A stretch of DNA of 64,000 nucleotides. Source: JANQJA01 sp965267485 (GTDB lineage Bacteria; Pseudomonadota; Gammaproteobacteria; Pseudomonadales; Azotimanducaceae). The notes below the pieces were generated by a model. It was given only the letters and a program-made list of their open reading frames with translations, did no database searches and was not told where the DNA came from. The stretch lies in NCBI GenBank assembly GCA_965267485.1, contig OZ254080.1:3906001-3970000 (forward strand), in the 5' to 3' direction. Numbering within the stretch: position 1 is the stretch's first letter; each line of letters begins with the position of its first letter. Both the position numbers and the translations under genes were made by a program. Shown here piece by piece: positions 48,601 to 61,100 of the stretch.

Positions 48601-48849
48601 GGAGGCACAGGCAACATCCCGGTCTCCGCTGAGCTGCTTCGAGAAAAAGAGCGCGCGCCCCAGACCTGGCAGCGGCGCCGCAGGATCTATCTGACTGACG
48701 CCTTCGGGAACACCATCAAGACCCCGTGCATCAATGAGCGCGTGCAACTGCCTGTCGAGCGCCGAGCCGGACGCGCCGGCCGAGAAGACGAGCGCCGCGA
48801 GGCAGATGCCTGCAAGGATCGAGCGGTTAGTACTCCTCGAACTCGTCAT
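45637..48849 (-). CDS. Di-haem peroxidase (MauG/CcpA type) fused to an FG-GAP/UnbV propeller
   Basis: The product has 1070 residues from the ATG at 48849 (GGAGG upstream), overlapping the previous gene by 23 bases. A signal peptide is followed by a di-haem cytochrome c peroxidase domain (about 30-455). The haem sites are CASCH (81-85) and CAACH (306-310). The second half (about 540-930) has FG-GAP/VCBS repeats with calcium-binding loops such as DLNGDCLPD, DFDHDGDQD, DFNNDGNLD and DYDRDGDID. An ASPIC/UnbV-like C-terminal domain (about 985-1055) ends the protein. It is probably secreted. No retention or sorting signal was seen. It is the last gene of the minor-pilin operon. Confidence 0.9.
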   Translation of the reverse strand: MTSSRSTNRSILAGICLAALVFSAGASGSALDRQLHALIDARGLDGVPEGVSQIDPAAPLPGLGRALFFSKQLSGDRDVACASCHHPLLGGGDALSLPVGIGAHRPEIVGPGRLSDISVEVDPKAVTVGGPNVRRNSISTFNVGLFRKALLWDGRVSLLDARGDDGEPLYRTPESTLRSSPDGKAHGDLVAVQARFPMVSFQEMRGFGEFYSLTAAEVRNRIAARLREHESWLEAFRIAFRAPQGSAEDLITFDNITLALSEYQRSQTFIETPWRDFVRGYDSLTEDEKAGAKLFYSSADAGGFNCAACHSGDFFTDESFHAAAFPQLGRGKRADGDDPGAFLVSQEKADLYKFRTPSLLNVAVTGPWGHAGSFDSLASLIRYHANPAAGIETFDFDLGHLPQISQHGDAYANAKALTETALEHASELLPHRSPTDEEVDQLVAFLGALTDPCVQSRECLQPWIANYLDDYDGQLLQPLFETAAGPFPFDVNAPVAEAGVQATVVDATPVARPVDYAEIRRRAACEFHEPRRPASGATGFTERTSELGIDHEHFIPGEMWYGSRYSFTVEFAMHSGPMSSGDLNGDCLPDLIFGTHSGDAPRAIAYLNTGNGFEARDLELPGMPDAIGAFGLADLDGDYQLDLAVGNLFGARETALYRASGDAEFELAQKISMSKVVFGFAFADYSGDGWLDMFATHWDIEARPAQAPALMKNIGGVMKPADSEAGTTGADLEQNFHFSPAFADFDHDGDQDLVIASDFDTSEALENTGQGTFDVVTDREVISDENGMGLAIADFNNDGNLDWFLTAIYKEDTDEYFEWGETGNRIYFGTGEGVTFVDRTTGSGIREGDWAWGACAADFNNDGWVDIFHENGFGSVPEYAEEHIPGYLYQLMPASLAPFHQTRPRLFINRGDGTFVESGREWGFTEETNGRGVVCLDYDRDGDIDIATTQNAAKPKIYENNFRGSEADGFVGFHLIGMQPNTFAIGATVTIESAGHRQMRAVQANSNFQGQNPSTLHFGLGDARSVDRVTIRWPDGQTESIVDVEPGKYYPLLHPSLREPELVAGTSHAR

Positions 48850-49186
48850 CTCCGACCTCCTCGACAATGACCGCAAGGCGCGCCGTATCGAGCTCACCGT
48901 AGGTCACCTTCACCTGCATGCCGGGCGTCAGCAATTCGAACGTGCCAGCACCGCCGTTCTTGAGCGTGACCTTGATCGGCAGCCCCGGCGGGCCGAAGTC
49001 ATAGACGTACCCGCCAATCGTGGCCTGCCGTTTCCCGTAGTCGACCTCGTGAACGCGACCCATCGTCGTGCGGGCAGGAACCGGTTCCTTGAGGCTGCCG
49101 ACACGTTCGCTGATGCTCTGCTCACTCTCGGCGGTCGCACCGAAGGCCAGCAGGCTTGCCAGAATCAAAATTGCTGTACGCATCAT
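48827..49186 (-). CDS. Small secreted protein in the pilY2 position
   Basis: The product has 119 residues with a signal peptide (MMRTAILILASLLAFGATA). The body is a small beta-rich domain with RVHEVDYGKRQATIGGYVYDF and LLTPGMQVKVTYG. No cysteines are present. In Pseudomonas the gene after pilY1 is pilY2, also a short exported protein. The position and size match, but sequence homology could not be judged. It starts 9 bases after the pilY1 stop and its end overlaps the peroxidase-propeller gene by 23 bases, so translation is coupled. Confidence 0.7.
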   Translation of the reverse strand: MMRTAILILASLLAFGATAESEQSISERVGSLKEPVPARTTMGRVHEVDYGKRQATIGGYVYDFGPPGLPIKVTLKNGGAGTFELLTPGMQVKVTYGELDTARLAVIVEEVGDDEFEEY

Positions 49187-49195
49187 GAAGTCTCC

Positions 49196-52100
49196 CTAGT
49201 CGATATTCCTGAGCTGTTTCCAGGAAATCCGACCCGTGTTGTCACCGCGTTTCGTGTCGGTATCGACAACGAACAGTTCCTCACCGATCTGCGTGATCAG
49301 CTTGTCTTCGAGGAAGCCCGAATCGGTCGGTGGTTTCGCCTCCTCGATCAGGACACCGGTCACGAACTCATTGTCATCCACGAGTTCATCGAACTCGCCA
49401 TCATTGTTGACGTCGAAGACGCTCTGGATCACGCAGTTCGCACCACCCGTTTCCGGACAGAACGACAGCAGCGCACCGCCAGCCACGCGGATACAGCTGT
49501 TCTCTGTCTTCGGTATCACACTGTTCACGAACACGAGACCGCCCCGCAGCAGAATCCGGCGAATCGCTCGTTCACCCGGGAACTCGGCAGGATCGGTTGA
49601 CTGGTTGCCACCGGGCGCCACCGAATCGAGATCGTTGTACCAACCCTTCGCATCCTCGTCGTAGTCGACGTCGTTCGCCGACAGGAATCGAACGCGGCCG
49701 AGATCCGGATCATCGACGTTGGTGTAGCGCTGCTGCACCAGGTCGTTCTTCGAGATGAGTTCCGGTGCCAGTCGGTCCCAGATGCCGTAGATCGACTGAA
49801 TGTCGGTCGACGTGCCGTCCGGTACCGTAATGTAGCTACCCGTGGCGAAGATGATGATGTACCCGTCGGGTTGCGAGGGGTGCTCAACCGCAATCGGCTG
49901 GGTCGTGATCGGCTGCGGCACATTCGCGCCATCAGGATCGTAGGCCGCTTCGAAGATCTTGGTCACACTCCAGTCATCATAATCGCTCGACGTCATGTCG
50001 AAGCGGAACAGGTTACCGAAGTAGTCACCGGCGTAGACGTAGTCGACCGTCCCGTTGCCGTCGACGTCAATCAGTCGCGGAATACCCAGACCGTTCGGCA
50101 GGCCATCCTGGACACCAAAGCCGGTATTGAGCTTCACGAAGTCCTGCTCGGCGCCAACACATTCGGCCGGGATACTGCCGTCATCGGCGATCGTCGAGTT
50201 GTATTCGAGATCCGGATGACACCAGATACCGTCCATGCCGCCCTCGAGGAAGAAGACGAACAGCTTGGCGATACCCGCGGTACTGTTGTAGCCGTTACCG
50301 GCCACGCCCACCCAGCGATGTACGTCTTCGCCACCAACCGAGTCGATGATGTTGCTCATCGCGAGCGTCGGTACGCTGAACGTGTAGCCGAGATCCTTGA
50401 CGGGCTGTGGCGGGTCCTGCAGATCCTGACGCTGATCACCATCGCTGTCGGTCAGCGGCACATAGGTACCGGAGCCATCGTCATAGGCCGTCGGATAGGC
50501 GTCATCGTCTTCGGTGAACTCCCAGAGCACGACATCTTCCGCATTCGCCTCTGTGAGCAGATCCGGGTCTGTGATGTTGAGCGCGAAGTACGCTTTCGCA
50601 CCGGCGCCATGACCACCGACCAGCATCGTCACCCACTCCTTGTCGCCGGTGTAGTCGCCATCGACATTGATGTACACGTCGTTGATGGCTGGCGTCAGGT
50701 CGACGAAGTAGCGGTGCTCGTAGTTGAAGTCGAGCAGGTTCGTAATGTTCCGGCTGAACTCATTGAGCATCAGGTTGTTCGGAACGTAGCCGAATACCTC
50801 ATCGCCGGTATCGGCGTTGAAGCCGTGCAACATGCCGTCATTGGCCGCCACATAGATCATGTCCTGGCGCGACGCGTTCGTTGACGCGAACCCGCTATAC
50901 AGGTCAGACCCCTGCGGGAACGGCTCCGCATCACGGCCCAGCCGATCCGGCGGGCCGACGAAGACCGGGCTCGAGTGAACGATGTCACCGAGTCGACCGT
51001 TGTTGATCGGACGTTCGCGGAAGCTACCGTCCGGCCGCTCATTGGTCGGATCGCCGCGCAGGTAGTTGACGCGCTGAGTGATCTCGGTGTTCTGCTGCGC
51101 CGTCGGCGGTGATGCCAGCGGCGGGCTGTCGATGAAGATCGATTTCTGGTCGTCGTTCAGCGTCCCCGGACGGAACGGAATGCCTGCGTTGGTATCCGGA
51201 TCGTACGTCAGGATCTCACGATCGTCGGCGTCCACGAGGTCCATCTGCGTGGCTGCAGACCAGGTTTCGGTGTCACCAAGACCCGCATCCGTGAATGGAA
51301 TCGCAACGAGGTCACCGGTGTTGATCTTGGTGTTGTAGAACGCCCGGAAGATCAGGGTCTCTTCCTGAATCTCCTGGGAGTTGAAGCTCACCGCCGATGC
51401 CGCACCGCTGCCTGAAGAGAACTCCTCGAACGCCGACACCAGTGCGTCAGCCAGCTCGTTCGCGTTACCGGCACTCAGGTAGTCACCACGGCCGTTCAAT
51501 GCCGCATGGCGTGCGTCGTCGATCTTCCGTGCCGTGGTGTTCGGATTACCCCAGTTGAAGCTCACCGTGTAGTCCGTCGGCACGTCTCCATCTTCAACCA
51601 GACCATTCACACCGAAGCCGACGGTGAAGGTCGTCATGTGCTGGTGCATGACCTCGTTGCCGCCACTGGCGAATGCGGTTGCAGACGCGCCCTCCTGATC
51701 ACGGGCCGTCGTCGGCACCTCGTCATCGAGGCTCGTATGAAGGTCGCGCTCGTAGTAGTACATCGCAACATCGGCGAGCGTGTTGTTCGTCGAGCCGGCG
51801 TACCGACCACCATCGAAGTTGGTGTTGTTGTCATCATCTGCATCACCAATCGACGGATCACCACCATTCCAGGCACCGTCTGACATGAGCAGCGTGAAGT
51901 TCTGCTGACAATTGCCATCCGGGGCGGCGAGGACCGGACATCCGGCATCACCGGGGCTCGAGTTGCTACCGCTGTTGAAGATGTCGTTCTGGCGGCACTC
52001 ATAGTGACGGCCGGCATCACGCAGCGCACGTCGCAGCGGCGTACCCCCGCTCGAGTTGGTCTGATAGATCGCATCCAGAAGATCCGCCTTCTCGCCCGTT

Positions 52101-55100
52101 CGCGCCGATGAGTTCATCGACTTGATCGGCACGATGTTGCTGCTGCTGTTCAGCTTCGCGTAACCAATGCGGATGTTTTCGGCATCGGCAACGACCTTGC
52201 CAAGCGCAGACTTCGCCGTGAACTCCCGGTTACGGGAGTACGTGAACCAGTTCGCGAAGTTCTGGAGTTCCTCGTCGTACGTACAGACGCCGTCGATCGT
52301 TGTGCAATCAGTACGGTCGGTGTACTTGGTGTACGTATCACTGCCACCGTCGGAGGCCGGCTTGATCTCGACGAGGATACCCTCGGCGTTGTCCGGATCC
52401 GTCGCCGGCGAAGGCGTCGCATCCATGTCGCCGTCGCTGTCCTTGTCATCCCAGATGTAATAGCGCGGGATGTAGTAGTCCGTCACGCTGATGTCATCAA
52501 CGTCGTCACCATCCGGGCAAGCGCTTGCGTAGACCGCACAGCCGCTGCCGAACCAGTTGGGCACGATGCAGATCTGGTCATCACAATCAGGATCTGCGGC
52601 CTCGACGCCCAGGCCCGTGTAGTTCTGCGGCACCGTGAGGTTGGTGAACGGCGTTGCCGTCAGCGGATTGTGGCGCGCTGCCGTCGGCGGGCTGTCCGGG
52701 AACTCATTGTCCGACGTGTCCAGGCCTTCCCACGGCGTATAGCGGATCTCCGGGTTGTAGTAGACGGTGTTGTAGGACGAGTTACGCAGTCGCCACAGGC
52801 CCTGACCCGGAGACGCCTCCTCGCTCGCAGCGACATCGCTCGAACCGGCCGTCGCCTTCATGACGTAGCGAACACTTTCGCCGGAGTCAAAGAAGAAGAT
52901 GCCGTCCGATTCGTCGGTCAGGATATCCCAGTCCATCGAACCCGAGTCGTCGTTGACGAGCAGGACGTTCGGCTCCGGGCCGATCACAAGCTCGAGCGGC
53001 ACCTGAGACAGCTGGAAGTCGAACTCGACCACATCCTCGACCGATCCCGGCGGTGCACCGTCGAGCGGTTCGATCACGATGTAGGCTCGAACATCGAAGA
53101 CGCAGCTGTCCGGATCCGAGAAGTCCGGCGAATCACAGACGTCGAACACGAAGCTGTCTTCACCCGCAAACGTCGCGTCGGGCTGGTAGGTGAACGAGCC
53201 GTCGGTATTGAACGGCGGCAGCAGCTGACCGTTGTCCGTGATCGCAGACTTCAGGTTGAAGTAGAGCGTATCCGAGGTCGGCGACGGACACGTGACCGAA
53301 TCCAGCGGGTCACAGCCCTGGCCGTCGATATGCGTATTGTCGATGTCACGGATCTTGGCGAGCAGGCCCTCCTGCGCGTTCGGATCGAGACACTCCAGCG
53401 AACCACATTCCAGATCGCCGGCCTGCGCCATGACGAAGGTAATCGGTTCCTGCGGAACCGGCAGGTCGTTGACCGGTTCGACGAGTACCGTCACCGTGGC
53501 ACAGCGCGGATCGGAAGCGTCGACGACGAACGCCGGCTCACCGCCCGCGAAGTCGTCCTGGATGCAGTAGATGAACGAGTCTTCGCCGTGGAAGTTCGGC
53601 TCTGGCTTGTAGACGATGTTACGCGGACCGACAGCAGACGCATCGATCGTCGTATCGGCGGTCTCGTTGTCCTGGCATCCCGCGTCGGCACACGACACCT
53701 GGCCATTGGCCACCGTCTGAAGTGATCCGATATCAAGCGGATCTGCCTGGCGCGTGCCGGAGCGATAGCGATGCACACCACCGCCGTCATCGACGAACTC
53801 GGCGCCCGCCACGATGATCGTGACCGGAACGTCGCCGCCATCGTCATTGAGCGTCGGATCGAAGACGATCGAATCGCCGTCCTCCGAGACGATCAGCTCA
53901 GGGAAGTCGTTGTAATGGTCATCGACCGCCATCGGCGTGTCATCACCCACGGCATTCACGGTGATCGTGAACGAGTCCTCATCGAAGAGCGGCAGGGGAT
54001 CAGCCGGCGCCAGCGGCGGACGACCCAGGTCTTCGCCTCTCACGGTCACGTCGGCCTCACCATGCGCGTTCTCATAGAGTTCGAGTGAGAGACTCGACGT
54101 CATCGTCGTCTCGTAGACGATGGTCCGCTGACCGGGTGCCGGAACGTTGTTGGTGATCGTTGCGCCAACAAGGTTGCTCTCGTCAATGACGCCCGTTGTC
54201 ACAAACTCGTTCGGCTTGTCGACGATCGTGATGGTGAACGTCAGCTCTTCGTCCGAGGGATCGAAGTCCGAAAGATCCGCATCGGTAAAGTTCGTCAGCA
54301 GCGGCAGCGAGATCGGCCCGGAATCCTCATCGACGACCTCGTCGCTGTAGCCACCGGTGAGCGGTGCATCATTGACCGGTTCGACCGAAATCGTGAACGT
54401 CAGGTCGACGTTGCTGATATTGCCCGGCGGATTCGCGGTATCGGTTGCGCGAACCGTCAGGTCGCTGGTTCCGAAGTAGTTGTTCGGCGACCAGATCTCG
54501 AGATCCGTTCCGTTGATGTTGGTCTGGATCAGCGCGGGGTCGGTATTGCCGACGACCGAGAACACCAGCGAGTCAAGATCGCCGCTCGTGCTCGAATCGA
54601 GCAGGCCGTCTTCGTCGATATCCAGATCGAGGAAGTAATCGCTCAGGATCAGTGTCATCGGCGAGAACGAGAGATGCTCATCCTCCTCGTAGTCGATGCC
54701 CGACGCCTCGAGCGCCGTTCCGTCTGTGGTCAGGTCCGGCTGGTTATCGTTGATCGGCGTGATGGTGATCGCGATTGTCGCCGTGTCGTTCAGTCCAAGG
54801 CCGTCAGTGACGGTGTAAGTCGCCGAGCCCGAGAATTCCTCAACCGTGATGTCCGGTGTTGCGACGAACGTGGCGGAGCCATCGCTCTGGATCGTCAGTT
54901 CACCAATCGTCTTGCCGCTCGACAGAATCGGCACGGCCGTACCGACCAGGAAGCCGTCACCGTTGACTTCGCTCACCGAGAGGGTCTGTGCCGGAAGATC
55001 CGCGTCGGTGTCGTTCGCAATGACATCGAACGACGCCGTATCGAGTTCGGCGACGGTAATGGGGTCATCACCCGCAATCGGCGCATTGTCGTTGAGATCG

Positions 55101-58100
55101 TTAACGGAGATATCGACGGCGCCGGTATCGTCGAGCGGCGGCACGCCGTCGTCAGTCACGGTACCGGTCAGGTTGAAGATTGTGGTCGTCTCGAAGTCGA
55201 GCTGCGCCGAGTCAGCCACGGTAATCTCACCGGTGCTGTCGATCGCAAACGCCGTCCCCGTCAACTCGTAGGCCAGCGTTTCGAACGTTTCGACATTCGT
55301 TGCGATCAGCGTACCAACGACGGTGCCGTTGGCAGCGTTCTCATCGACGCTGAATACCTGATCGTCAAGTACGGGCGCATCGTTGACCTCATTGACCGTG
55401 ACCGCGATCGTGTCGATCGTGGATGCGGGCGTGGCGACGCCATCAGTCGCAACGGCCTCGACCGTGATGACGAAGTCGTTGGCATCGTCAACAGGCGGCG
55501 TCACCGTCAGGCCGGCTTCTTCGCCAGCGACCAGCGACCAGGAGCCCCCACCGTTGTCCGTACCCGCACTCAGGGTGCCGGAAACGCCGGTCAACTCGAA
55601 CGTCAGCGTCTCGGTGCCGTCGGTATCCACCAGCGCACTGGTGATCGACAGCGGAATGGCCGTGTCTTCATTGCCGCTGGCATCAGCGACCGTCAGCGTC
55701 GGCGCATCCGAAACCGGATCCACGGTGACGTTGAACGTATCAATCGAATTGGCAGACGCGGCAGGCGCGTCGGTGGCAATGGCTTCCACGGTGACAGAGA
55801 AATCGTCATCACTGTTCGCAGGCGGCGTCAGCGTCAGCCCGAGCGCCTGTGCTTCGGTCAGCGACCAGCTACCGCCGCCGTTGTCCGTGCCCGCACTCAG
55901 CGTGCCGGAAACGCCCGTCAGCTCGTAGGTGAGTACTTCCGAGCCATCGTCATCGACCAGGGCGCCGACAATGTCGAGCGTGATGGCTGTGTCTTCATCA
56001 CCCGTCACGTCGCCTGCCGTGAGGGTCGGCGTATCCGAAATCGGGGTCAGCGTGATCGCGATCGTGTCGTCAGTATTGGCCGTCGAGGCATCGTCGGTCG
56101 CAACCGCCGACACGTTGATGACGAAATCATCGCTGCTGTGCTCAATCGGCGTGAGCTGCAGCCCGGCGACGTCACTCGCGGCAAGCGTCCAGCTGCCGCC
56201 ACCGTTGTCAGTGCCAGCGCTCAGCGTGCCCTCGACGCCGGTCAGTTCGTAGGTCAGCACCTCGGAGCCATCGGTGTCAACGAGCGCGCCAGTGATGGAA
56301 AGATTGAGCACGGTGTCTTCATCTGCGGCCGCATCGGCAACCGACAGCGTCGGCGCATCGGCCACCGCCTGCATGTCGACACTGATCGAATCAAAGTTGG
56401 TCGCCGGTGCGTCCGGTGCATCTTCGGCAATGGCTTCTACCGAGATGACAAAGTCATCGCTGCTGTTGGCAATCGGCGTCAGCGTCAGGCCGGCGAGCTG
56501 CGATTCATTCAGCGTCCAGCTACCGCCGCCATTGTCGGTACCGGCGCTCAGCGAACCTTCGACACCCGTCAGTTCAATCACAAAGGTCTCGGAGCCGTCG
56601 GTGTCGACCAGCGATGCTGAAATTGTCAGCGGTGTGGTCGTATCCTCGTTCGGTGCCACATCGGCAACCGTCAGGTTCGGAATGTCGGACACCGGGTTGA
56701 CCGTGACGCTGATCGCTTCGGCAACGCTTTCAGAGTCGCCGTTCGACGTTTCGTTGGCGAAGATCGTAACGGTCAGCGCGATGTCTGTGTCGTCATGGGG
56801 GGCGCTGACGATGGTGATGGCACCCACTGCCCAGTTGGACACATCAGTCGTGAATGCGCTGGAACTGTTGACGCCATCGGAGATCTCCGCACCTGCAGGG
56901 ACACCCGAGATCTGAACGACAAGTTCCTCACTGCCGTCGGTGTCGACGAGATTCGCGTTGATGCCAAGCCCCACGGCCACATCTTCATCTGTCGTGAGGG
57001 GAGTACCCGTTGAAAGCGTCGGTACATCGGCGACTGCGGTGATCGTACCGGTGACGGTCGCTGTTGCGGTGTCCGTACCGTCACTGATCGTATAGTCGAA
57101 GCTGACCGCACCGCTGTAATGTTCGTCGGGCGTGAACGACAGGGACTTGCCGTTCGCGGACAGATTCACTTCGCCGTTCGGCACCGGCACCGCGGCGCCA
57201 CCGGCAACCACGGCCTGGCCCTCGACCTGAATGATCGCAATCGCATCACCATCAGGGTCGCTATCGGCGCCGGCGCCATCCAGCGCGTTGACCGAGGCCG
57301 AGTCTTCCTCATCGAAAGTGCCCAGCGAATCGTCCACCGCCATCGGTGCGGGGTTGTTGACCGTCCAGGTGAACGTGTCTTCGACAAAGCCACCCATGTC
57401 ATCCGTTGCCCGGATTGTCACGCTGTAGGGCCCGCTGTTCGAGGCGTCCGAATCCAGCGTTCCGCTGATGACACCGGCCGGGCTGATGGAGAGCGAATCC
57501 GGCAGGCTGCCGGACGGGTCGCTGAACGACAGCGAATCACTGTCACCGCCGCCATCGCTGAAGTTGCTGCTGACATTGAGTGAGACGGCGTCCGCGTCGC
57601 TATCCGTCTGGTCTGCAATCGGCGTGGTGACGACCGGATCGACGTTACTCACCGTCCAGGTGAACACATCATCCACTGATGCACCTTGCGCATCGGTGGC
57701 GCGAATCGTGACCGTGTACGGACTGCTGTTCGAGGCATCGGTATCAAGCGTTCCGGAAATCACGCCTGCGCCGTTGATCGACAACGACGGCGGCAGGTTC
57801 GAACCCACCTCGCTGAAGGTCAGTGCGTCGGTGTCGTTGCCGCCGTCTTCGAAGTTGCCGCTGACGTCGAGACTGATCGCTGCACCGTCATCGCTGGACT
57901 GGTTCGGAATCGGCGTGCCAACCACAGGTGCTTCGTTAGACACCGTCCACGTGAACGTATCACTTGCCGTCGCACCCTGTGCGTCCGTCGCCGTAACCGT
58001 GATCGAATAGACACTGCCAATCGACGCGTCCGTATCCAGTGTGCCCGAGAGCTCACCGGTTACCGGGTTCAGCGCCAGGCCACCAGGCAGGGTCGACAAC

Positions 58101-61100
58101 GTGCTGAACGTCAGCACATCTTCATCCGCAAAGCTTGTCGATGTATCGAGCGAGACGGCGTCGCCGTCGCTGTCCGACTGATCGACGATCGGTGTGGGAA
58201 CCGTCGGCGCCGGATTGCCGACCGTGAACTGGAAGGTATCCTCAACGAAGCCACCCTGGGCATCTGTCGCACGGATCGTGACGGAATACGGGCTGCTCAC
58301 GGATGCGTCCATGTCGATGTTGCCGCTGATGACACCCGCGCCGTTGATGCTGAGGCCGCCCGGCAGGCTTACAGAGGGATCAGAGAACGTGAGTGCATCA
58401 CCGTCTGAACCACCGTCCGCAAAGTTGCCGCTCACGTCGAGTGAGAACGCCGCACCGTCATTCTCGCTCTGGTCGGGAATCGGCGTGGGAACGATCGGAT
58501 TCACGTTGTTTACCGTCCACGAGAACGTCGCCTCGATGAACGCGCCCGGTGGATCCGTCGCGCGCAGCGTCACGGTGTAGGGGCTGCCAACCGAGGCGTC
58601 GTCGTCCAACGTCCCCGTCACGATGCCTGTCGGGCTGACGCTGAGCGAAGGCGGCAGTGAGCCTGACGGGTCGGTGATCGTGAGCGAATCGCTGTCGTTG
58701 CCACCATCGTCAAAGCGCGTGCTCACGTTGGCGAAGATCGTGTCACCATCGCTGCTGGTCTGATTCACGATGCCAATCGTTGTCGGCGCGACGTTGCTGA
58801 CCGTCCAGGTAAAGGTGCTGTCGACAAAATCATCGCCATCCGACGCACGAATGGTGACGCTGAAGGGGCTCGATACCGACGCGTTCGCGTCGAGCGTGCC
58901 GCTGATGACACCCGCACCATTGATCGACAGCGAAGGCGGCAGCGTGCCGCCCGGGTCCGAGAACGTCAGCGCATCGCTGTCGGAACCGCCATCGCTGAAG
59001 TCTCCACTGACATTCAGGTTGATTGTGTCACCATCGTTGTCGCTCTGATCGCCGATGCCTGTTGTCGTCGGCGCGACGTTGTTGACAGTCCAGGTGAACG
59101 AGTTGTCCACCGTGAGGCCACCGACGTCTTCAGCGCGGATCGTAATTGAGTAAGGGCTGCTGCCCGAGGCCGATGCGGCGAGCGTTCCACTGATCACGCC
59201 TGCACCGCTGATCGAAAGGCCGGCCGGCAATGCATCTGTCGTGAGGGGGCTGACTGCGAATGTCAGCGAATCACCTGCATCCACGTCATCGAACGATGTC
59301 GATACGTCAACAGAAACCACGTCGCCATCGTCATCCGTCTGACCGGGGATCGCGCCTGCGACAAACGGCGCTTCGTTAACGTCGTTGACGTCGATGTTCA
59401 CCGTGAACGTGTCGACCGCATTGACGCCGTCACTGACCTGCACCTCGTAGGTGTAGCTCGTGCCACCTTCAAAGTCACCGATTGTGCCCGTGATCGTGAT
59501 GTCACCGCTGCCGTTGATCGCGAAGATCGAGGCGCCATTGCCGCCGCCGGTCTCGGTCCAGGTCAGCGAACCCACCGTATCCGGATCGGTCGCCGTCATC
59601 GTCACGACCGCGCCCGACGTCGCGTTCTCATCGACATTCTGTGTGCCCGGATCATCAATCGACGGTGCCGTATCGTTCAGGTCATTGACGTCGATGTTGA
59701 CGGTGAACGTGTCGACCGCGTTAACGCCGTCGCTGACCTGCACCTCGTAGGTATAGCTCGTCGTGCCGGCATCGAAGTCGCCGACCGTGCCCGTGACCGT
59801 GATATCACCGCTGCCGTTGATCGCGAAGATCGAGGCGCCGCTACCGCCGCCGGTTTCCGTCCACGTCAGCGAACCCACTGTATCCAGGTCAGTTGCCGTC
59901 ATCGTCACAACCGCGCCCGACGTCGCGTTCTCGTCGACGTTCTGCGTGCCCGGATCATCAATCGATGGCGCCGTGTCGTTCAGGTCGTTCACGTCGATGT
60001 TCACGGTAAAGGTATCGACCGCGTTAACGCCGTCGCTGACCTGCACCTCGTAGGTATAGCTCGTCGTGCCGGCATCGAAGTCACCGACCGTGCCCGTGAC
60101 CGTGATATCACCGCTGCCGTTGATCGCGAAGATCGAGGCGCCGCTGCCGCCGCCCGTCTCGGTCCATGTCAGCGAACCCACTGTATCCAGGTCAGTTGCC
60201 GTCATCGTCACAACCGCGCCCGACGTCGCGTTCTCATCGACATTCTGCGTGCCCGGATCATCAATCGACGGTGCCGTATCGTTCAGGTCGTTGACGTCGA
60301 TGTCTACGGTGAAGGTGTCGACTGCGTTAACGCCGTCGCTGACCTGCACCTCGTAGGTATAGCTCGTCGTGCCGGCATCGAAGTCACCGACCGTGCCGGT
60401 CACCGTGATATCACCGCTGCCGTTGATCGCGAAGATCGAGGCGCCGCTGCCGCCGCCGGTTTCCGTCCACGTCAGCGAACCCACTGTATCCAGGTCAGTT
60501 GCCGTCATCGTCACGACTGCGCCCGACGTCGCGTTCTCGTCGACGTTCTGTGTGCCCGGATCATCAATCGACGGCGCCGTGTCGTTCAGATCGTTCACGT
60601 CGATGTTCACGGTGAACGTGTCGACGGCATTGACGCCGTCGCTGACCTGCACCTCGTAGGTATAGCTCGTCGTGCCGGCATCGAAGTCACCGACCGTGCC
60701 GGTCACCGTGATAGCACCGCTGCCGTTGATCGCGAAGATCGAGGCGCCGCTGCCGCCGCCGGTTTCCGTCCACGTCAGCGAACCCACTGTATCCAGGTCA
60801 GTTGCCGTCATCGTCACAACCGCGCCCGACGTCGCGTTCTCGTCGACGTTCTGCGTGCCCGGATCATCAATCGATGGCGCCGTGTCGTTCAGGTCGTTCA
60901 CGTCGATGTTCACGGTAAAGGTATCGACCGCGTTAACGCCGTCGCTGACCTGCACCTCGTAGGTATAGCTCGTCGTGCCGGCATCGAAGTCACCGACCGT
61001 GCCGGTCACCGTGATGTCACCGCTGCCGTTGATGGCAAAGATCGAGGCGCCGCTGCCGCCGCCCGTCTCGGTCCACGTCAGTGAACCCGTGATATCCGGG

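Noticed and set aside
54674..56620. A 648-codon open frame on the plus strand, plus several 96-codon plus-strand frames at 59460-60962.
   Set aside because: They lie opposite pilY1. Low-complexity, repeated codons on the coding strand keep the antisense frames open, and none has a recognisable domain or start signal.
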